64,000 nucleotides of DNA from Sipunculus nudus. Lineage: Eukaryota; Annelida; Sipuncula; Golfingiida; Sipunculidae. Position numbers and translations under genes: made by a program. The notes under the pieces were generated by a model. That model worked only from the letters and a program-made list of their open reading frames with translations. It was not told where the DNA came from and made no database searches. The stretch spans positions 66,734,676-66,798,675 of the forward strand of contig CM049316.1 in assembly GCA_026874595.1 (NCBI GenBank), written 5' to 3'. Of this stretch, positions 1-12,797 are shown piece by piece; within the stretch, counting starts at the first letter, position 1; every line of letters begins with the position of its first letter.

Positions 1-3000
1 ATAACTGAAACATCTTTTTCCTTAGGTTTTGGGTCGTATTTTTGGTGTAAATCATTTTTTTATGACCGAAGTGATCCAGCTGACTAATATATATCTAACC
101 TGCCTCGGATATATTTTGGTGACATTCCGCTCATGGCATAAAAGTATGTATTGGTAGTTGGTATTATATTCTGTAATGATCTAGATAACAAAAATTGTCT
201 GGCTGTTTGCTGATAATCGTATGTATCTCTTCGTGCGTACCTGGTCTCAAACTGCATAAAGTATGGATTAATCCTGAAGTTTTATGTTGTGTATCCACGA
301 CAAGATTAGAACTGGGCTGCATAAGGTACTATAAGGTGCTTTATTGTGCTATCTTTAGAAATCCTCAAAGTCACATTAACGCCGTCTTAATATATGTTCG
401 TATGTCATGTATACCTTGGTATAGTCTATTTTTAAAAAACGTTTAATGTATATTTAGAGACGTTGGGAATTACTGAACTAAATTAAATAAAAAAAATAAA
501 AATGAAACATTGAAGCTGCTCACAGGTAAAAACGCTACAACAATGGATGGACGGTAAAACGGATGAAGCTTTATTTCAATGTAGCTTCCTAAGTATAACT
601 ATTAGGTCGTTTGCGATGTACAAATCAATTTGCAACGTTATTACACAGTCAAATAAAATTATTCTTATCAATATACTCCAGTTAAAGTACATTGTATCAC
701 ACAATGCTTCTGTGCACCATTTGAAAAAAAAAAACAGACGCCATGCTTTACCTTCATACAGTGCTCTTTATTTCAGATAGAATTCAGTGCAACTGATCGT
801 GAAACAGAGACTTCAAGAGCAGGAAATAGCTCGGAGCAGACGTACGTCTCCAGGGTACCAACATTTTAAAAAGTTCTTTATTCTAGATTACACGTTAACC
901 AATCTCTAACAGTAATCCAATTGTAAAATACAATGAGTTCAAATGTGGATCATAGGTTCATTGGTTCACATCTTCGGGATGGTTTGATACAAGTTAAATA
1001 ACAAGTATTTGAGTTGATTATCAGAAAACCTCTTTTTTCTAGGTGTTAATGAACGAAATGATTCTATTATCATGTCAATAACCAAAATAAAACCAAATGC
1101 TAGCCCTCATTCCATTTTTACCTTGTGATAGTCGTTTCCATCCTCTCGTGTCCACTGCGTTTTTGCAATGATCATTTTTTCTAGTTATATTTCAAGGAAA
1201 ACATTGGCAATTTTCATCAAGGTAAATAAATACCAAACTTGTATCTTATTTAAGAAACAAAATTGTTTTAAATGTTGAGAACTCAGTGTGAATTTTATAA
1301 CATATCAGACCGACGTTTGCGGTCAAGGTCATTGGCTGTATGCAAAAGAAACCTGAATGAGACCTCCTGATTGGGTGATACCTTGTTAACACTCCAAAAA
1401 TGTACCCTGGCAAATCAAAGATGGCAATTATTGCAGGGACACATCGTAGGAAAAATTGAAGTTTAATATAAATAATTCTTGGAGTCATGATGAGCCATCA
1501 CTTCTAGGACATTAATGAAAATATAACCTTTTAAGAAAGTTGTCTCGAGAACAGTTGCACACAAGTTGATGGAACGGAATATACCGAACGCAAACAATTT
1601 TAATTCAAGGTAAAGAGAGTGGAGTTCCTATGAAAAGTTAATATTTCAGTTAGACAAACATGCCCAACCTCATCCATATATGACATACCGTAACCTTGAC
1701 CTTATCATACCGTGCAAGTTTCATGTGCCATTATAATTTAGAACACTTTTTGGTGCATGTTGCATTTTGTCATGTCAAAGTTAGATCAATTCTCCGAAGC
1801 ACTTTCCCGATTTTGTTGCAGCATCCGTCAGGTAATTATGGATTGGTGCATCTGCAAAAGATGCAAAAGGTATTAACAGTTCATTAAAAGGTATGTTGTT
1901 CATTTAATTTTAACAATGCGGAGTATTTGGAAGTTATCTTATGTATTTAAGAAATATTTCTGGAATATACCATAATCTATGAAGAGGTATAACATTATAT
2001 AACAATAAGTAAAAAATAAAATTTACATTCAAGGTTATTTTATGTGTAGGCAACAACAAATGAATGTAAGAAATAAAATAAAAAATCTTTAAAAAAGTTA
2101 ACAACTCTTCAAATTAGAATGTCCACCAGTTTGATAAGAAAACACACTTATTTAGGCAATGTATCACTAATAAAATTTAAACGTATTTGAACCAGTTGAT
2201 AGAATCAAGACAAGAAACGTTAGAGTGCTTTTCTTTATATGCGATTGCCGTGCGACAAGCGCATGGGAATTCCGCCTTCAAATGGCCTCACTGGTTGGGT
2301 TTAGCCGTACCCATGCTGTTCTCGTGTCTTTGCGTCTGTTCAGCAATGTTCAGGCATCCGTTTCACGCTCGGCAGAAACTGCCGCGCACATGGAAAAGCA
2401 CCCTTACACGGTCATTGATTACAGCATAGCTGATACAGATACAGCACATCTCTTGTTATCAAATAAAAATAGAGATACCCCGGATGTCATCTGTTTAATT
2501 TAGTGCTTACATTAAAATATATGATTTGTAGCATATTTATTTTATTAGGTAAATTTATAACATTTAACTGCATAAAAGCTGTTACATCAAATAAAAGAAA
2601 TACGCATTTTACAACATTATTTTTAAAAACGAATTAATTAAAGTCGTTTGAGAAAACGGTCAAATTGTGCAATTTCGTCTTACGTGAGACTTCAAAACGA
2701 AAATATATCAGCCAAGGCGGGAGATAGGTGATAGAAATAATCATTTACTTGTCCTAGTTTCGTTTCGGTAGACATTTGGAGTCTAAAAACGATAATTTAA
2801 TAATATATCGTACACTTTGTGAAGCTAAATGTCCAAGATACGTTCTTGGCAATATCACTAGGCGGAGCTTTTAATCTTGGCCAATGTACATGCGCATGGC
2901 AAGCGCAAATTCTTGTTAACACAACCGATGTTATTGGGTATCTTAATTGATCAGAAGGTACGTGTAATGACCTACCAGTGTTATCTTCTTTATTCATTAC

Positions 3001-4639
3001 TTAGAAGGGTTTTTTAACTTATCATACGTAGCATGATTAAGATTATTAGTCTAAACTCAGAAGAAGGCCCAATCGGGACATAAACCTACAACCTTGGTTT
3101 CATAAATCCACACTTAAATGTTTATGTGTATGTATATTTTGTAACAATGAATGTCCAGTGTGTCTTACCTATCGTGGATACTGTAACATCGAAACTTATA
3201 TGACACTTCCCCGAAACGTTATGGTCTTCAGGATGCATCGGACACTAATTCCAGTGTATTATTAAATGCAAACGTTCTTAATTAGCTCAGACTTGGACCT
3301 GGCAGCGCTCTTTTAGTATCAGCTATTCAAGTATCAACGACTAAGTAAAACTCACGGATTTTGTGTTGGATCAAAGTGAACCCGCACCTTCACGCGACCC
3401 CCCCCCCCCCCCCCGAATCTGGTATCAATCTCCACAGTCAAAGAGAAAGGTCAGCCCGGACTACCCAAAAATGACTTTCATCCTTACACCCGCAAACGCC
3501 CTGCACGTTTTTCCTTTAGCCTGCACCCGCCAAAAGTTTCAAACTTAATGATGATAAGTACCCGAATAAGCATCTTTCATAAAAAATTAACTTATTATGC
3601 AAATGTTTAAAGGTAAACAATTCATTTTTCCACAAATGTTCTAACTTATTTTGCACTCATCCTTAATAAACAGTATGTTATCATAGGTGTGTGATGAAAA
3701 TGGATTTAAAATGTTTTAACAATTAATCATATCTTGTTAAAACTTGGTTGGGCGCTTGCCGGAACTTAAAATAAGGCGGCCAATCATACAGACAGCTTGA
3801 AAGTAGAAAGGCAGGCTGAGAAACATTTTGAGTTATGACACTGATTTTCGTTTGTTTAGATAAGATAGTAAAGCGACCACCTGGAAATAACGACCACATC
3901 GGCCCGATTTTTTTTCGCTCTTTATATCATAAATTTAAACCTCAGAACAAGGGCACCTAATTTTTCTTTTTGAGGACCACTTATGTTGGTCACAACCTCT
4001 ATTATGCGACAATTAAGAACACAGTAACATTGTCTTTGACAAGCGTAGCGGTGGGTCGAGGGGCAAACCAATGCAAAATTACTTCAGTAATTAGTAAAAG
4101 GCAGCAGATGAAACAATTGTCTGCAGGGCATAGATCAAACCGCATTACGGATGATCGCACTAGACCATAAATGTTTGCATCACGGTTTCAAAACTTTTTT
4201 TCGGGGGGCTTCTGTTAACTATATGCGTGATCCATATGCACTAAGCTTTAATAAACCTACTGACCAATAAGACTTTTCATTGGTTCATATTTAACTCATC
4301 AATGGTCTCCCTGTTATAAACTATTGACTGAGCGACAGAATGCTCCGTGATCAACTCCGCGATGGATTATGTCTTGGCTGAAGGACACGCTGCAGGAGCG
4401 AGCTTTGCATGCCAAGTCTAAAAGTCTGCAACATTATATGGATCAATATCCAGGGAAAAAAGACTTTATCAGGGCTAGATAGAATAAACCTGTTTGAGAA
4501 ATGGTTAATGTGAATGATATATCAAGTATGACTAGAAAATGTCCAGAGGACTGTATCCCCCGCCAAACGAGAATGTTAGAAATGGGTACACACACCAACA
4601 CACGCACACACCGTCAGAGTCAGAGACTAACCAAAAACT
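1..4639. other. Non-coding, AT-rich
   Basis: No gene recognised. It contains a C16 run near 3400, a somewhat GC-richer patch at 2230-2440 with two overlapping open frames but no domain, and a CACACA-rich patch near 4590. Confidence 0.5.
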
Positions 4640-4800
4640 CTTTTTGCAGGCCTAATCAGAGAACCTAATCTGCTGCCAATACGGAAAGCTACTTATAGGA
4701 CGCACCTTCTCTTATATTTAAAAGAAGATCCCAGTATAACTTTTGGGGAAATAGTTTCGCATGTGAAATGAAAATATTTTGTATCTGGTGACATCTGACC
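4640..4800. repeat. Outlying copy of the ~145-bp repeat
   Basis: GAAGATCCCAGTATAACTTTTGGGGAAATAG followed by TTTCGCATGTGAAATG aligns with the units at 5110-5535. It is separated from them by about 330 bp that contains a pair of GTTATCGTGGCGAC/GTTATCGCGGCAAC phrases near 4928 and 5071. Confidence 0.5.
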
Positions 4801-5109
4801 TCGTTGAATTTTGATGAGAATGTAGTTCAGGTGAGAAACTATATTGATAAATATGTTTATTGAGTTTCGAAATAAGGCGAGATAGTATATTGATTAATAT
4901 TCAAAATCCATCATATTCCCGAGGAGTTATCGTGGCGACACCACAAAGTAGCCTTGTGGGCTCTGACCTCATTATATATGCGGGGATTTCGCCTTTAATC
5001 GAATTCAGGTGAGATAATCTATTCTAAAGTAGTTATGGTGGGTTTCGTGATCCTTTAAAGCTCTGGTAAGTTATCGCGGCAACCCTAAAATTAACAGACA
5101 GAAGGACTT

Positions 5110-5535
5110 TTGGTACACAATAATAATAAATCATTCAAGTGTGCTCAAAACTAATCATTTCTGAAGAACCTTAAAATGCACCTGCTACTCTAAAAAAATA
5201 GATCCCAGTAAAACTTTTTTAAGAAATAGTGTCACATATGAAATGTAAACAGTTTGTATTAAAAAAGTCCGAAAATCATTAAAGTGTGACCTAAACCTAA
5301 CAGTTCTGGAGATTCAAGATCCATCTGCTACTACAATAAGATGTAGATCTGAGAAAAACTTTTGAGATATCGCGTCGCATATTAAATGTTAAAATTTTGC
5401 ATATAATTTCATAAAAATGCTTCAAGCGTGACCAAACCTAATTAGCTCTAGACATCCATAAGATGCACCTACTTCTACAATTTGAAGTAAATCTGAGTAA
5501 ATCTTTTTGAAATATAGCATCGCATAAAATTGTTG
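5110..5535. repeat. Tandem repeat, about 145-bp period, three diverged copies
   Basis: AGATCCCAGTAAAACTTTTTT near 5200, AGATCTGAGAAAAACTTTTGAG near 5345 and AAATCTGAGTAAATCTTTTTG near 5488 mark successive units. Each unit also shares CACCTGCTACTCTA, GCGTCGCATATTAAATG and GTGTGACCTAAACCTAA-like strings. A more distant copy lies near 4657-4790. Confidence 0.7.
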
Positions 5536-6256
5536 CGGGAGCAGCTGTTCACTGTACCCCCCCCCCCCCCGCTCCGCTGAGGCGGGAGATAAATATCGAA
5601 CAAACATTTATTGTACGTATTGTTAGAATGAGAAAAAAGAAATTGTGCTTGAGATGAACTTGGATATGATTTTTTATTAAGTTTAAACTTTTTCTCATTT
5701 TTTTAGTATTAATAAAAAATTATGCAAATCATAATGCATAGGTATCTTGTCTTATTATGTAGCTTTAGGTTGAAACATAATAAAACGTTCTAAATTTTAT
5801 TGAATCGCCACGTGCCCGTCACTGAGGGCTTAAAGTTGACAAAGTGCCACCAGACGAGCTGTTGTAATAACCAGAACAGTCAAACTTCACTTAAGCGTCC
5901 ACTTTGGAATGCAACCAGTTATCGTGGTCTCCTTTGGTCCTCATAATTCTAAGGTTTTACTGTAATTAAGCTGCAGCGCCCTCTGGTGAATTTAGAAAAA
6001 TAAAGCTGAAAATTAAATGAATTGTACTGTAAAACAGGTTATGATGATCATACCGAATGAAGTCAAATTACCCCAAGGATAAGCTTATTGATCCTTGCTT
6101 TAGTTCTTGTAAGGAAATTGTTGACATTGTTTATAGTTTTGAAGCCATGGGACAAGAATGACATTTTGCAGTTTTTGCTCTGCAGCTGCACCTGTGGTTG
6201 CTGTATTGAAATGGTTTCGAGGTATTATTTGTGCAACATATATTACTTGAGTTTTG

Positions 6257-6306
6257 AAACAATAACTGCAAAATTGAGACCAAACAATAACTGCAAAATT
6301 GAGACC
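6257..6306. repeat. Short tandem duplication
   Basis: AAACAATAACTGCAAAATTGAGACC occurs twice back to back, without mismatch. Confidence 0.9.
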
Positions 6307-6946
6307 TCTAGGGCGTAATTAATGAAATGTCGACTGCTAATTCCGGGATCCGTCCGTGGTTTAATAGTTGTCCAAGAGGTTCCCAGCAACACAGTTATTG
6401 CATTCATTAACATCCGGGTTGTATCATTCTTTGTACTGGATTAAAGGTTTTAAAAGCTGAGAAATTCTAAACATGCTTTCATACAAAGCGTGACAAGTTT
6501 TGAGATCTTTTAAAATCGGCTACAATAGGAGTTTCACGGACCACCGCACACTCCTACCACATGTTCCCAACTGAGAACTGTAATGCGCCTGCCGTCTCGG
6601 CTAAGAGATGTACTTTCATCATTTGATGAAAAACAATGTGAGATATGAGGAAACGTTTAATTTAGTCACTTCGTTTAATTACGAATGTCAAACACCAAAA
6701 ATGCAGAAATCTATATAGTCCTTTAGCATAATAAATGAAAGAATTATAGGCATTTGTTTGAATGGTGCTATATTCTCGTTTCATGTCATAAAGTCATATA
6801 GTGCGATATATACTATACTAGCAGATATGTTACTCATCACTAAACCAATTCTTTAAGACCGATAAAACCTAGACATCTCTGCTATAAAAAGGACCCAAAT
6901 ATAGGCCTTTCTTCGAAATCCCAAATAATCTCGTAGAATATGTTTG

Positions 6947-7018
6947 ATAATATTTGGCAAATTTGGCTGCAATTGTGTCAGAAACAATACGATTGCTGCA
7001 AAATTTGCCAAATATTAT
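6947..7018. repeat. Hairpin: 27-bp arms, 18-nt loop
   Basis: Left arm 6947-6973 and right arm 6992-7018 are inverted copies matching at 25 of 27 positions, around an 18-nt spacer. An RNA from either strand would fold into a 72-nt stem-loop of pre-miRNA size. It could equally be a small fold-back element. Confidence 0.7.
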
Positions 7019-7654
7019 GAAAGACAGGAATTATCCCCAAAATGCGTAATTATTATAACATCAAAATGATGCAATCATAACTAAGATAAAACGGTATGTA
7101 ACCAGAAATAAAACAGTTTATGCAGCTTCGATAATTTTGTAGAAAGATATAAAGAAAAAATCGTTTTCTGAATTTTCGACGGCCTTGCCATTGACCTTTG
7201 ACCAATTACGACCAAAATACTAGGCTTCGAGGATTATCAGACACACTGTCTCAATAAGTTTCAGCATAATTGCTTAAACAATGTGGCCTGCAGTGCGCTG
7301 AGACAGAGACAGCAAACAAATGTACGGCACTGACCAACATACTTGTAGGTAAAAATGATAGCTTCGGTAGCATTTCATGCCCTATTGAAGACCATTCCGG
7401 TAACATCCGAGATACACTCAGGACTTTCGTGTTACTTTCCATGTACATTCTAAGATCAATTTTGCATTCCTCTTGTTTTAAGTGTTCCTAAATATGTTGA
7501 ATTTAAAAACAATAACGAAATAAACATAAAAAGTAGTTTACAATAGCATAAACCATGATTAAAATATAAAAGAGGTATTTTTATTTGTAAAAAGTTAAAC
7601 AAAAAAACAAAACAGGGGACACAGACGTATTCATTAGAAAATAGCTTAACTTAC

Positions 7655-7738
7655 GTGTCGTCTACTTTCCACGATGCCACCATTGCTTTGAACGAGGGTT
7701 GGACATCACCATCTCTGCCAACAAGGTCATTTTCCGTA
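7655..7738 (-). CDS. VWD-domain protein, exon C (end of VWD)
   Basis: Third visible exon. Acceptor TTTATTTTAG|T and donor GACAC|GTAAGT enclose 84 nt, in phase with exon B. The peptide completes the VWD domain: TENDLVGRDGDVQPS followed by MVASWKVDD. This matches the family pattern N-x-x-ND-(F/L)-x-x-x-DG ... (F)-x-x-SWKV. The exon ends with two bases of a Thr codon, so at least one more coding exon must lie at lower coordinates. I did not find it in 1-7650; it may be outside the window. Many VWD proteins follow this domain with a C8/TIL module, and none is visible here. The coding strength of the C exon alone is modest because of its length, but its phase and motif fit with B make it convincing. 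Confidence 0.85.
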
Positions 7739-9169
7739 CTAAAATAAACAGAAATAAGAAGTGTTGAAACACAATTGAAACGTATTCTATTTGCACCAAT
7801 AGAACCTGCCTTATTCGTGAGTCTAATCATTCTTAACTGCACTGACTTTGACCGTCTACGCTTTCACAGTGTTATCAATAAACATATTCATTCACTTGAA
7901 TATTAGGTATGACTGTCAGAAATTCAAGACACATGAAGACAGATTGACTAAGACAATGAGTTATCCAGCATTTATTTTTTAATATGGTGGATGTAAACAA
8001 ACAAATTAACCTAACTGAACCAACAGATTTAAAAGGTAGGTCCGGTTATTTCTAAGTCGCACAATACTTTAAGCTTTAAAACACTAAATGACGGGTTTCA
8101 ATTTTGTGTACCGACTCCAATACCATTGATTAATTATAATTAACAAAATTGCTCAATGACAAGTGGTCACCTCTGCACAATCTATTTTGCTGTATCTAAC
8201 TTGTAAACTGATCACGTGTCATATAAAAAAAGTATACGTCCATGATCTTTTGCAACACTTTCTTACCACCAGGCAATCGAATTCTCCGTACTGCATCAAT
8301 ATCAATTTTGATATCCCCCCCCCCCGAAAAAAAATATTTGATTTGGTGATACATTGCTTTGATTTCCACAAATATGCAAATTAAACAGACTGACCAGGAG
8401 ATTTGTTCAGAACATGTTTTCCTCGTCTATAATAGGAAAGGATGACCCAGTGTCTGAACAACCAGGTGCGATTTTTTTAATTGAAAGTAAACAAACAAAA
8501 AATATTTTTCGGTACATCCTGCTACTTTGACACAATCTAATATGATCCAATACGATCACTTGATAGTGAAATTATATCCTAATTTATATCAACTGAATGT
8601 TATTGAATACAATTAAGTGTCTTTAAATTCCGGTAATATGATTGCAAGTACTTTTGGCTAAATATTAGTGTCCAGATGTCCATGATTTACTTCATCCTAT
8701 AATAATAATTTCAATATAATTACGTCTTTTAGGAGACTGCAAGACTCTAAACATTTGTATTAAACCCCATCATAAGTGTCTTGCGATATTATATCTCTTG
8801 CTTCCACCAATTTAGCTCAGTTGAATTCCAATCATGCGTAGCTATAAAGACCACCCAAGATCCGACTTCCTTCCGTCTGGCCGTTATTCAGCGGGGAACA
8901 ATGGTTTGGTTGAAATCGTAATACTCTGCACTCTAGGAGATTATAAAAGATATCCTATTAGAATTGAAATTTGATTGGTATGACTTATTTCTCCGAGTTA
9001 TTCGGCGTGATATAACAGCCCAGAAAAAAAGTAAACTATACACATATCGTGTGATATCTCAGGACAGGCTAAATGGATTGTTTTAAAAATTAGATTGCAG
9101 GACAATCTTCGATTATTTTTGTACCAAAGATTTATGAAACCCCCAATGATCCCTTTTCAGTTTTTGAGC

Positions 9170-9900
9170 CACTTATAATCCTGTCACCTACAGTTGTACT
9201 ACAAGGAGGCACAAATCGGAATCGTAAGGGCTAAGGTTATGACCCTTAGCAGGCTGAGATGTTAATAAAGATCTGTGGAAACCTTAAATTAGGCCAATGT
9301 GACCAATAGTCTTCGAGTCTTTTTCAGACACGAAAGAGCATCCAAGATATAAAGTAAATTACATGCATATGGCCAGGTGTCTTTTTCTAAAAAAAGCATT
9401 TTTCTTAAAATCCGGTTGCCCGAAAGATCTTGGAATTAATTTTTACATAAGAATGGTGCCTCCCTTGACCTTTTAGGTTGTTTTTTTGCCTTTTAATACA
9501 ACTACTACTTCCGGCCGACGAATCATGGGGATGGGAGTAAAAGTTGAAATTGAAAGGGTCGGATGTTAAAGTTGTACGCCCCCCCTGATTATACAAAGAT
9601 CTCGATGGAATCCTTAAATAGGTCACCGTAATCTATATTCTCCGAATCACTGGCCATAATACAGAACCCAAGAAAATAAGTTAATACATGTAAATGGTCA
9701 GACATTTTAAGATTTTAAGCCGTGTGAAGATCATATCCAGTTTTCTTAGCTCAGCTCGAGCCAAATCGTCTGACCAATTGTGCCCACATTTAGTCCATTG
9801 TATATCAATGCCGTTACAGGGCACAGATATTAACCTGTTAAGTAGACCTCGAAACTTCATACTTGACATCAAAGGAGGTCTATAAAAACCTCAGCTGTTG
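9170..9900. repeat. Diverged pair of repeat units (~320 bp)
   Basis: ATTACATGCATATGGCCAGGTGTC (9358) and AATACATGTAAATGGTCAGACAT (9682) lie in similar surroundings, each preceded by an AAAGATCT...GGAA...CCTTAAAT...AGGTCA/AGGCCA string. Probably two old units of one repeat. Alignment by eye is weak. Confidence 0.35.
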
Positions 9901-10540
9901 TTTTATATTCTGCTAAGTATCGGGCCGGTTTGGGTACTTAAGAACAAAGTTTGTCCATTTTTCAGAATTTCTAATAATCCTGCAGCTTAATTCCCAATTC
10001 CCAGAGAAGCTTGGATCACGTCCGGATATTTTATCAGTGTCATAACATTTAGGTCGTAATTATTGATAATAGCAAGTGTCGCCTTTGAATCTTTGAATAT
10101 TTTTACATATATCCTTTAATGTGCCAAATAGCCGTCCCCATTTTTGGACGTGGCTATTAAATTTTGAGTGAATTAAAAATTTCCAATCAGTTCGACACAT
10201 ATATGCATATCAAAAGCTTTTATGCTATATGTTCAAGGTCCGACACCCTCTCTTATATTTATATCCAAGGTCATGAAGCTACAAAAATATCTTATGCGGT
10301 CTGAAATGCCCGGGTGGTTTATGAGACTCCCAGACTAGAGGGTACATTCCTCCTCCGTGATTATTATTGTCCTTATAGCAGCTGCTGAGTTACTGTTGTT
10401 CAAATTTCTATAGTTTTCTTTTCCTGTGCCCATTGTAATCTTCCTTAAAAGCCTTATCGTTTTAAATGGCTTTAGTTCGAGATTTATTAGCTAAGCTGAA
10501 TGAAAGTCAGTCTGAGCTATAGGGATAATTATTTGTCCGT

Positions 10541-10975
10541 CGTCCGTTTGTCTGTTTTATCGCTATCTTTCTATCCGATAACAGGGTTCTACTCCCAACT
10601 GATAGACATAGGAACCTTATACTTATCATCTAAGAAGCTATTTTAAAAATATCCTGGGAAACCTGACAATTCAGGGGAATGTTTGGGCACCCAGAATAAT
10701 TAAAATTTTTATACAAAATGACCTGTCTGTCAGTAAACATGCAAGGACTGCCATGAATCTTGTCTTAACTAATGATAATGGTGGCGCCACCTTTGTATTC
10801 TATTTTCACGCATTTTGTCCCCATATTTCTAGACTGCTAACATTGAGCAAATATGTCGTATCTATCTTTGGTTTCACCTAGTGCCCTGAAACCGTACATG
10901 TTATTGATCGTGACTAGTTTTGGCAGTTTTCGAAGACCGGTGGTGACACATGTTGGTGCAAGCAGTTTTTTCCCC
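10541..10975. repeat. Dispersed repeat, copy 1
   Basis: Shares ordered phrases with 30660-31145: GTCCGTCGTCCGTTTG, AGAATAATTAAAA, GGCGCCACCT...TTTTCTATTTT, GTTTCACCTAGTGCCCTGA and TGACTAGTTTTGGCAGTTTTCGAAGAC. No coding signal. It is probably a non-autonomous or ancient element. Confidence 0.6.
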
Positions 10976-11350
10976 AAATCTAAAAAAGAAAAATCTGAAG
11001 CATTGTTACACATGTCCTGCCCCAGGGATTGAATGACAACAGAGCGGAATTATGCACTGTTCACGTTGCAATTTGCTACTTCAGTCAGTTCATGGAAGTC
11101 ATTACCTGTATTGATATAGATGTCATGAAAAATAAACTTAAACCTCGCTCGCTTATACCCCCCCCCCCCCCCTCCAGCACCACCTTCGTTCGTTGAGGGG
11201 CATTCAGAGTCACTGTGTGCCATCGATATTTATTTGAAAGCAAATTATTCCAGGAGAAACATATACAGTAGGACCTTAGGAATAACCAGGTCTTCATTTT
11301 TTTCATAAATAAGTTACGTTACGGCCTTATAAGAACTAGTTTAAACTTAC

Positions 11351-11555
11351 TTTCCATCGTAGCTTCCACATATTCCCTTGTAGTTCCCATTAGGATCAGC
11401 ATTTATTCTTAAAGCAGGGCGCCACTTGTTCTTACAGACTTCCAAATGGTACGCTGACCCTTTGTCGGTCACGCATATCTCATCCCCCACCGCTTCTATG
11501 AGCACATCGGCATCTTCCTCCTTCGTAAATTCATCTATGTTGTACGTCGTGCTCC
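11351..11555 (-). CDS. VWD-domain protein, exon B (central VWD)
   Basis: Second visible exon of the VWD gene. Minus-strand acceptor TTTAAG|GG and donor GGAAA|GTAAGT enclose 205 nt. The frame gives a peptide beginning STTYNIDEFTKEED and ending NYKGICGSYDG. The last part is the diagnostic VWD motif G-x-CGN-(Y/F)-(D/N)-G, with Ser in place of the usual Asn. Cysteines at DEIC, EVCKN and GICGS match the spacing expected for this domain. It ends with two bases (AA) that join the T starting exon C to make the Asn codon of DGN, so the B-C phase agrees exactly. The intron to exon A is about 4.5 kb and the intron to exon C about 3.6 kb. What is seen: splice sites, frame and motif. What is inferred: that the three exons form one transcript. 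Confidence 0.85.
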
Positions 11556-12741
11556 CTTAAATTTAAAGCATTCGATGTAATTCGCCCATTGTGATTATGA
11601 TGACCTGATGACACTATGAGCGATCTAAGCTTATATTAGGAGACAGCTTAATGAGGATTACAGGCACCTGCGATATTTTTTGTGTTATTAAAAAAATCTG
11701 AAAAGGATAGATATATTTGGAAACTGGAAAATGGGAGAATATTCAAATTTACATAAAAATGACATCCACATTGAAGGTATTACAGATATAATACAAATCA
11801 TTGAAAACCCTACTTATTATTACAATAAAAAAAATAATGAGGTTAATGAAATTAACAATTACCAATTTTATCATAAAATATATTATAACTGAATAGGTGA
11901 AACGGAAGCATAAGGTTTTAATGTTAGAAGGGTAAATTGAAAAAAGATATAGAGAAACAACGTTCGATGGGTGACAGAAATGACTTCGTGATTCATTCGA
12001 ATATTATAAGTCGTTACAATTAACTAATTGTTTGAGATAAGTCTGCACTGAAATTAAATATGGATTTATAATTTGTAAAGAATCATTTAAGTGTAGATCA
12101 ATATCTAGTTTAATTCACAAGAAAGGAAACAGATAAAAAAATTATAATATCGATCAAATAGCGTTTAAAGACTGATTAGAATCATTATTATTGTTTTATT
12201 TTTTATTTCAGACTGTTATAGAAAAAAGGTATATATAAAAACTCTTTTAATTGAGGGACATATTCATTTGATTCTTGATACCATTGTATTTGTGAATGAA
12301 TGTGTTTATGGTGTGATCTCCCATTTTATATAGATTATGAACAAGTTTTAAGTCCTATTTCATGATAGTGAAAATGTGGATGTAACCATTTTGTTTACGA
12401 ATCAGTATTATTATGAACCAAAAGCTACAAATAAAATTAATCGGTATATTACAGAATATGTTACGTTACGTCCAGGCAGGTTTTACTATATCAGGTATCT
12501 GCTCTCTTGTTTGTTTCATGTGCTAAATATAATGAGGAAGTCTTATTCTTGCACTTATTATAGCTATTTCATGTAAACCGGGTGACAAATTAATCTAAAT
12601 TAAGTCAAAACACTTGAGTTTTTCTTCAGAGATGTCATGAGGATCTCAATTTAAGTCCTACATAAAACAGAGGAGGTTTTACTGGGTTTTTCAGAAAATA
12701 ATTATTGGATTACAACTTTATAAAATCCGATATACAAGCAA

Positions 12742-12756
12742 TAATATATATATATA

Positions 12757-12796
<40 letters not shown>
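12742..12796. repeat. (TA)n microsatellite
   Basis: AT dinucleotide repeat with one TTT interruption. Confidence 0.95.

Positions 12797-12797
<1 letters not shown>

Larger units (their letters stand above)
7739..11350 (-). other. Intron of the VWD gene (between exons B and C)
   Basis: Inferred from splice sites and matching phase. It contains the repeat pair at 9170-9900, dispersed repeat copy 1, and a C14 run near 11158-11172. No other coding segment seen. Confidence 0.65.

Noticed and set aside
2187-2503. Overlapping 80- and 92-codon frames in a GC-richer patch
   Set aside because: No domain, no convincing splice sites, and both frames look equally uninformative.
3363-3548. Proline-rich 61-codon frame
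   Set aside because: Created by a C16 run; no homology and no splice context.
7251-7491. Opposed 65- and 73-codon frames just downstream of VWD exon C
   Set aside because: Tested as a following C8/TIL-type exon; the phase and cysteine pattern do not fit.
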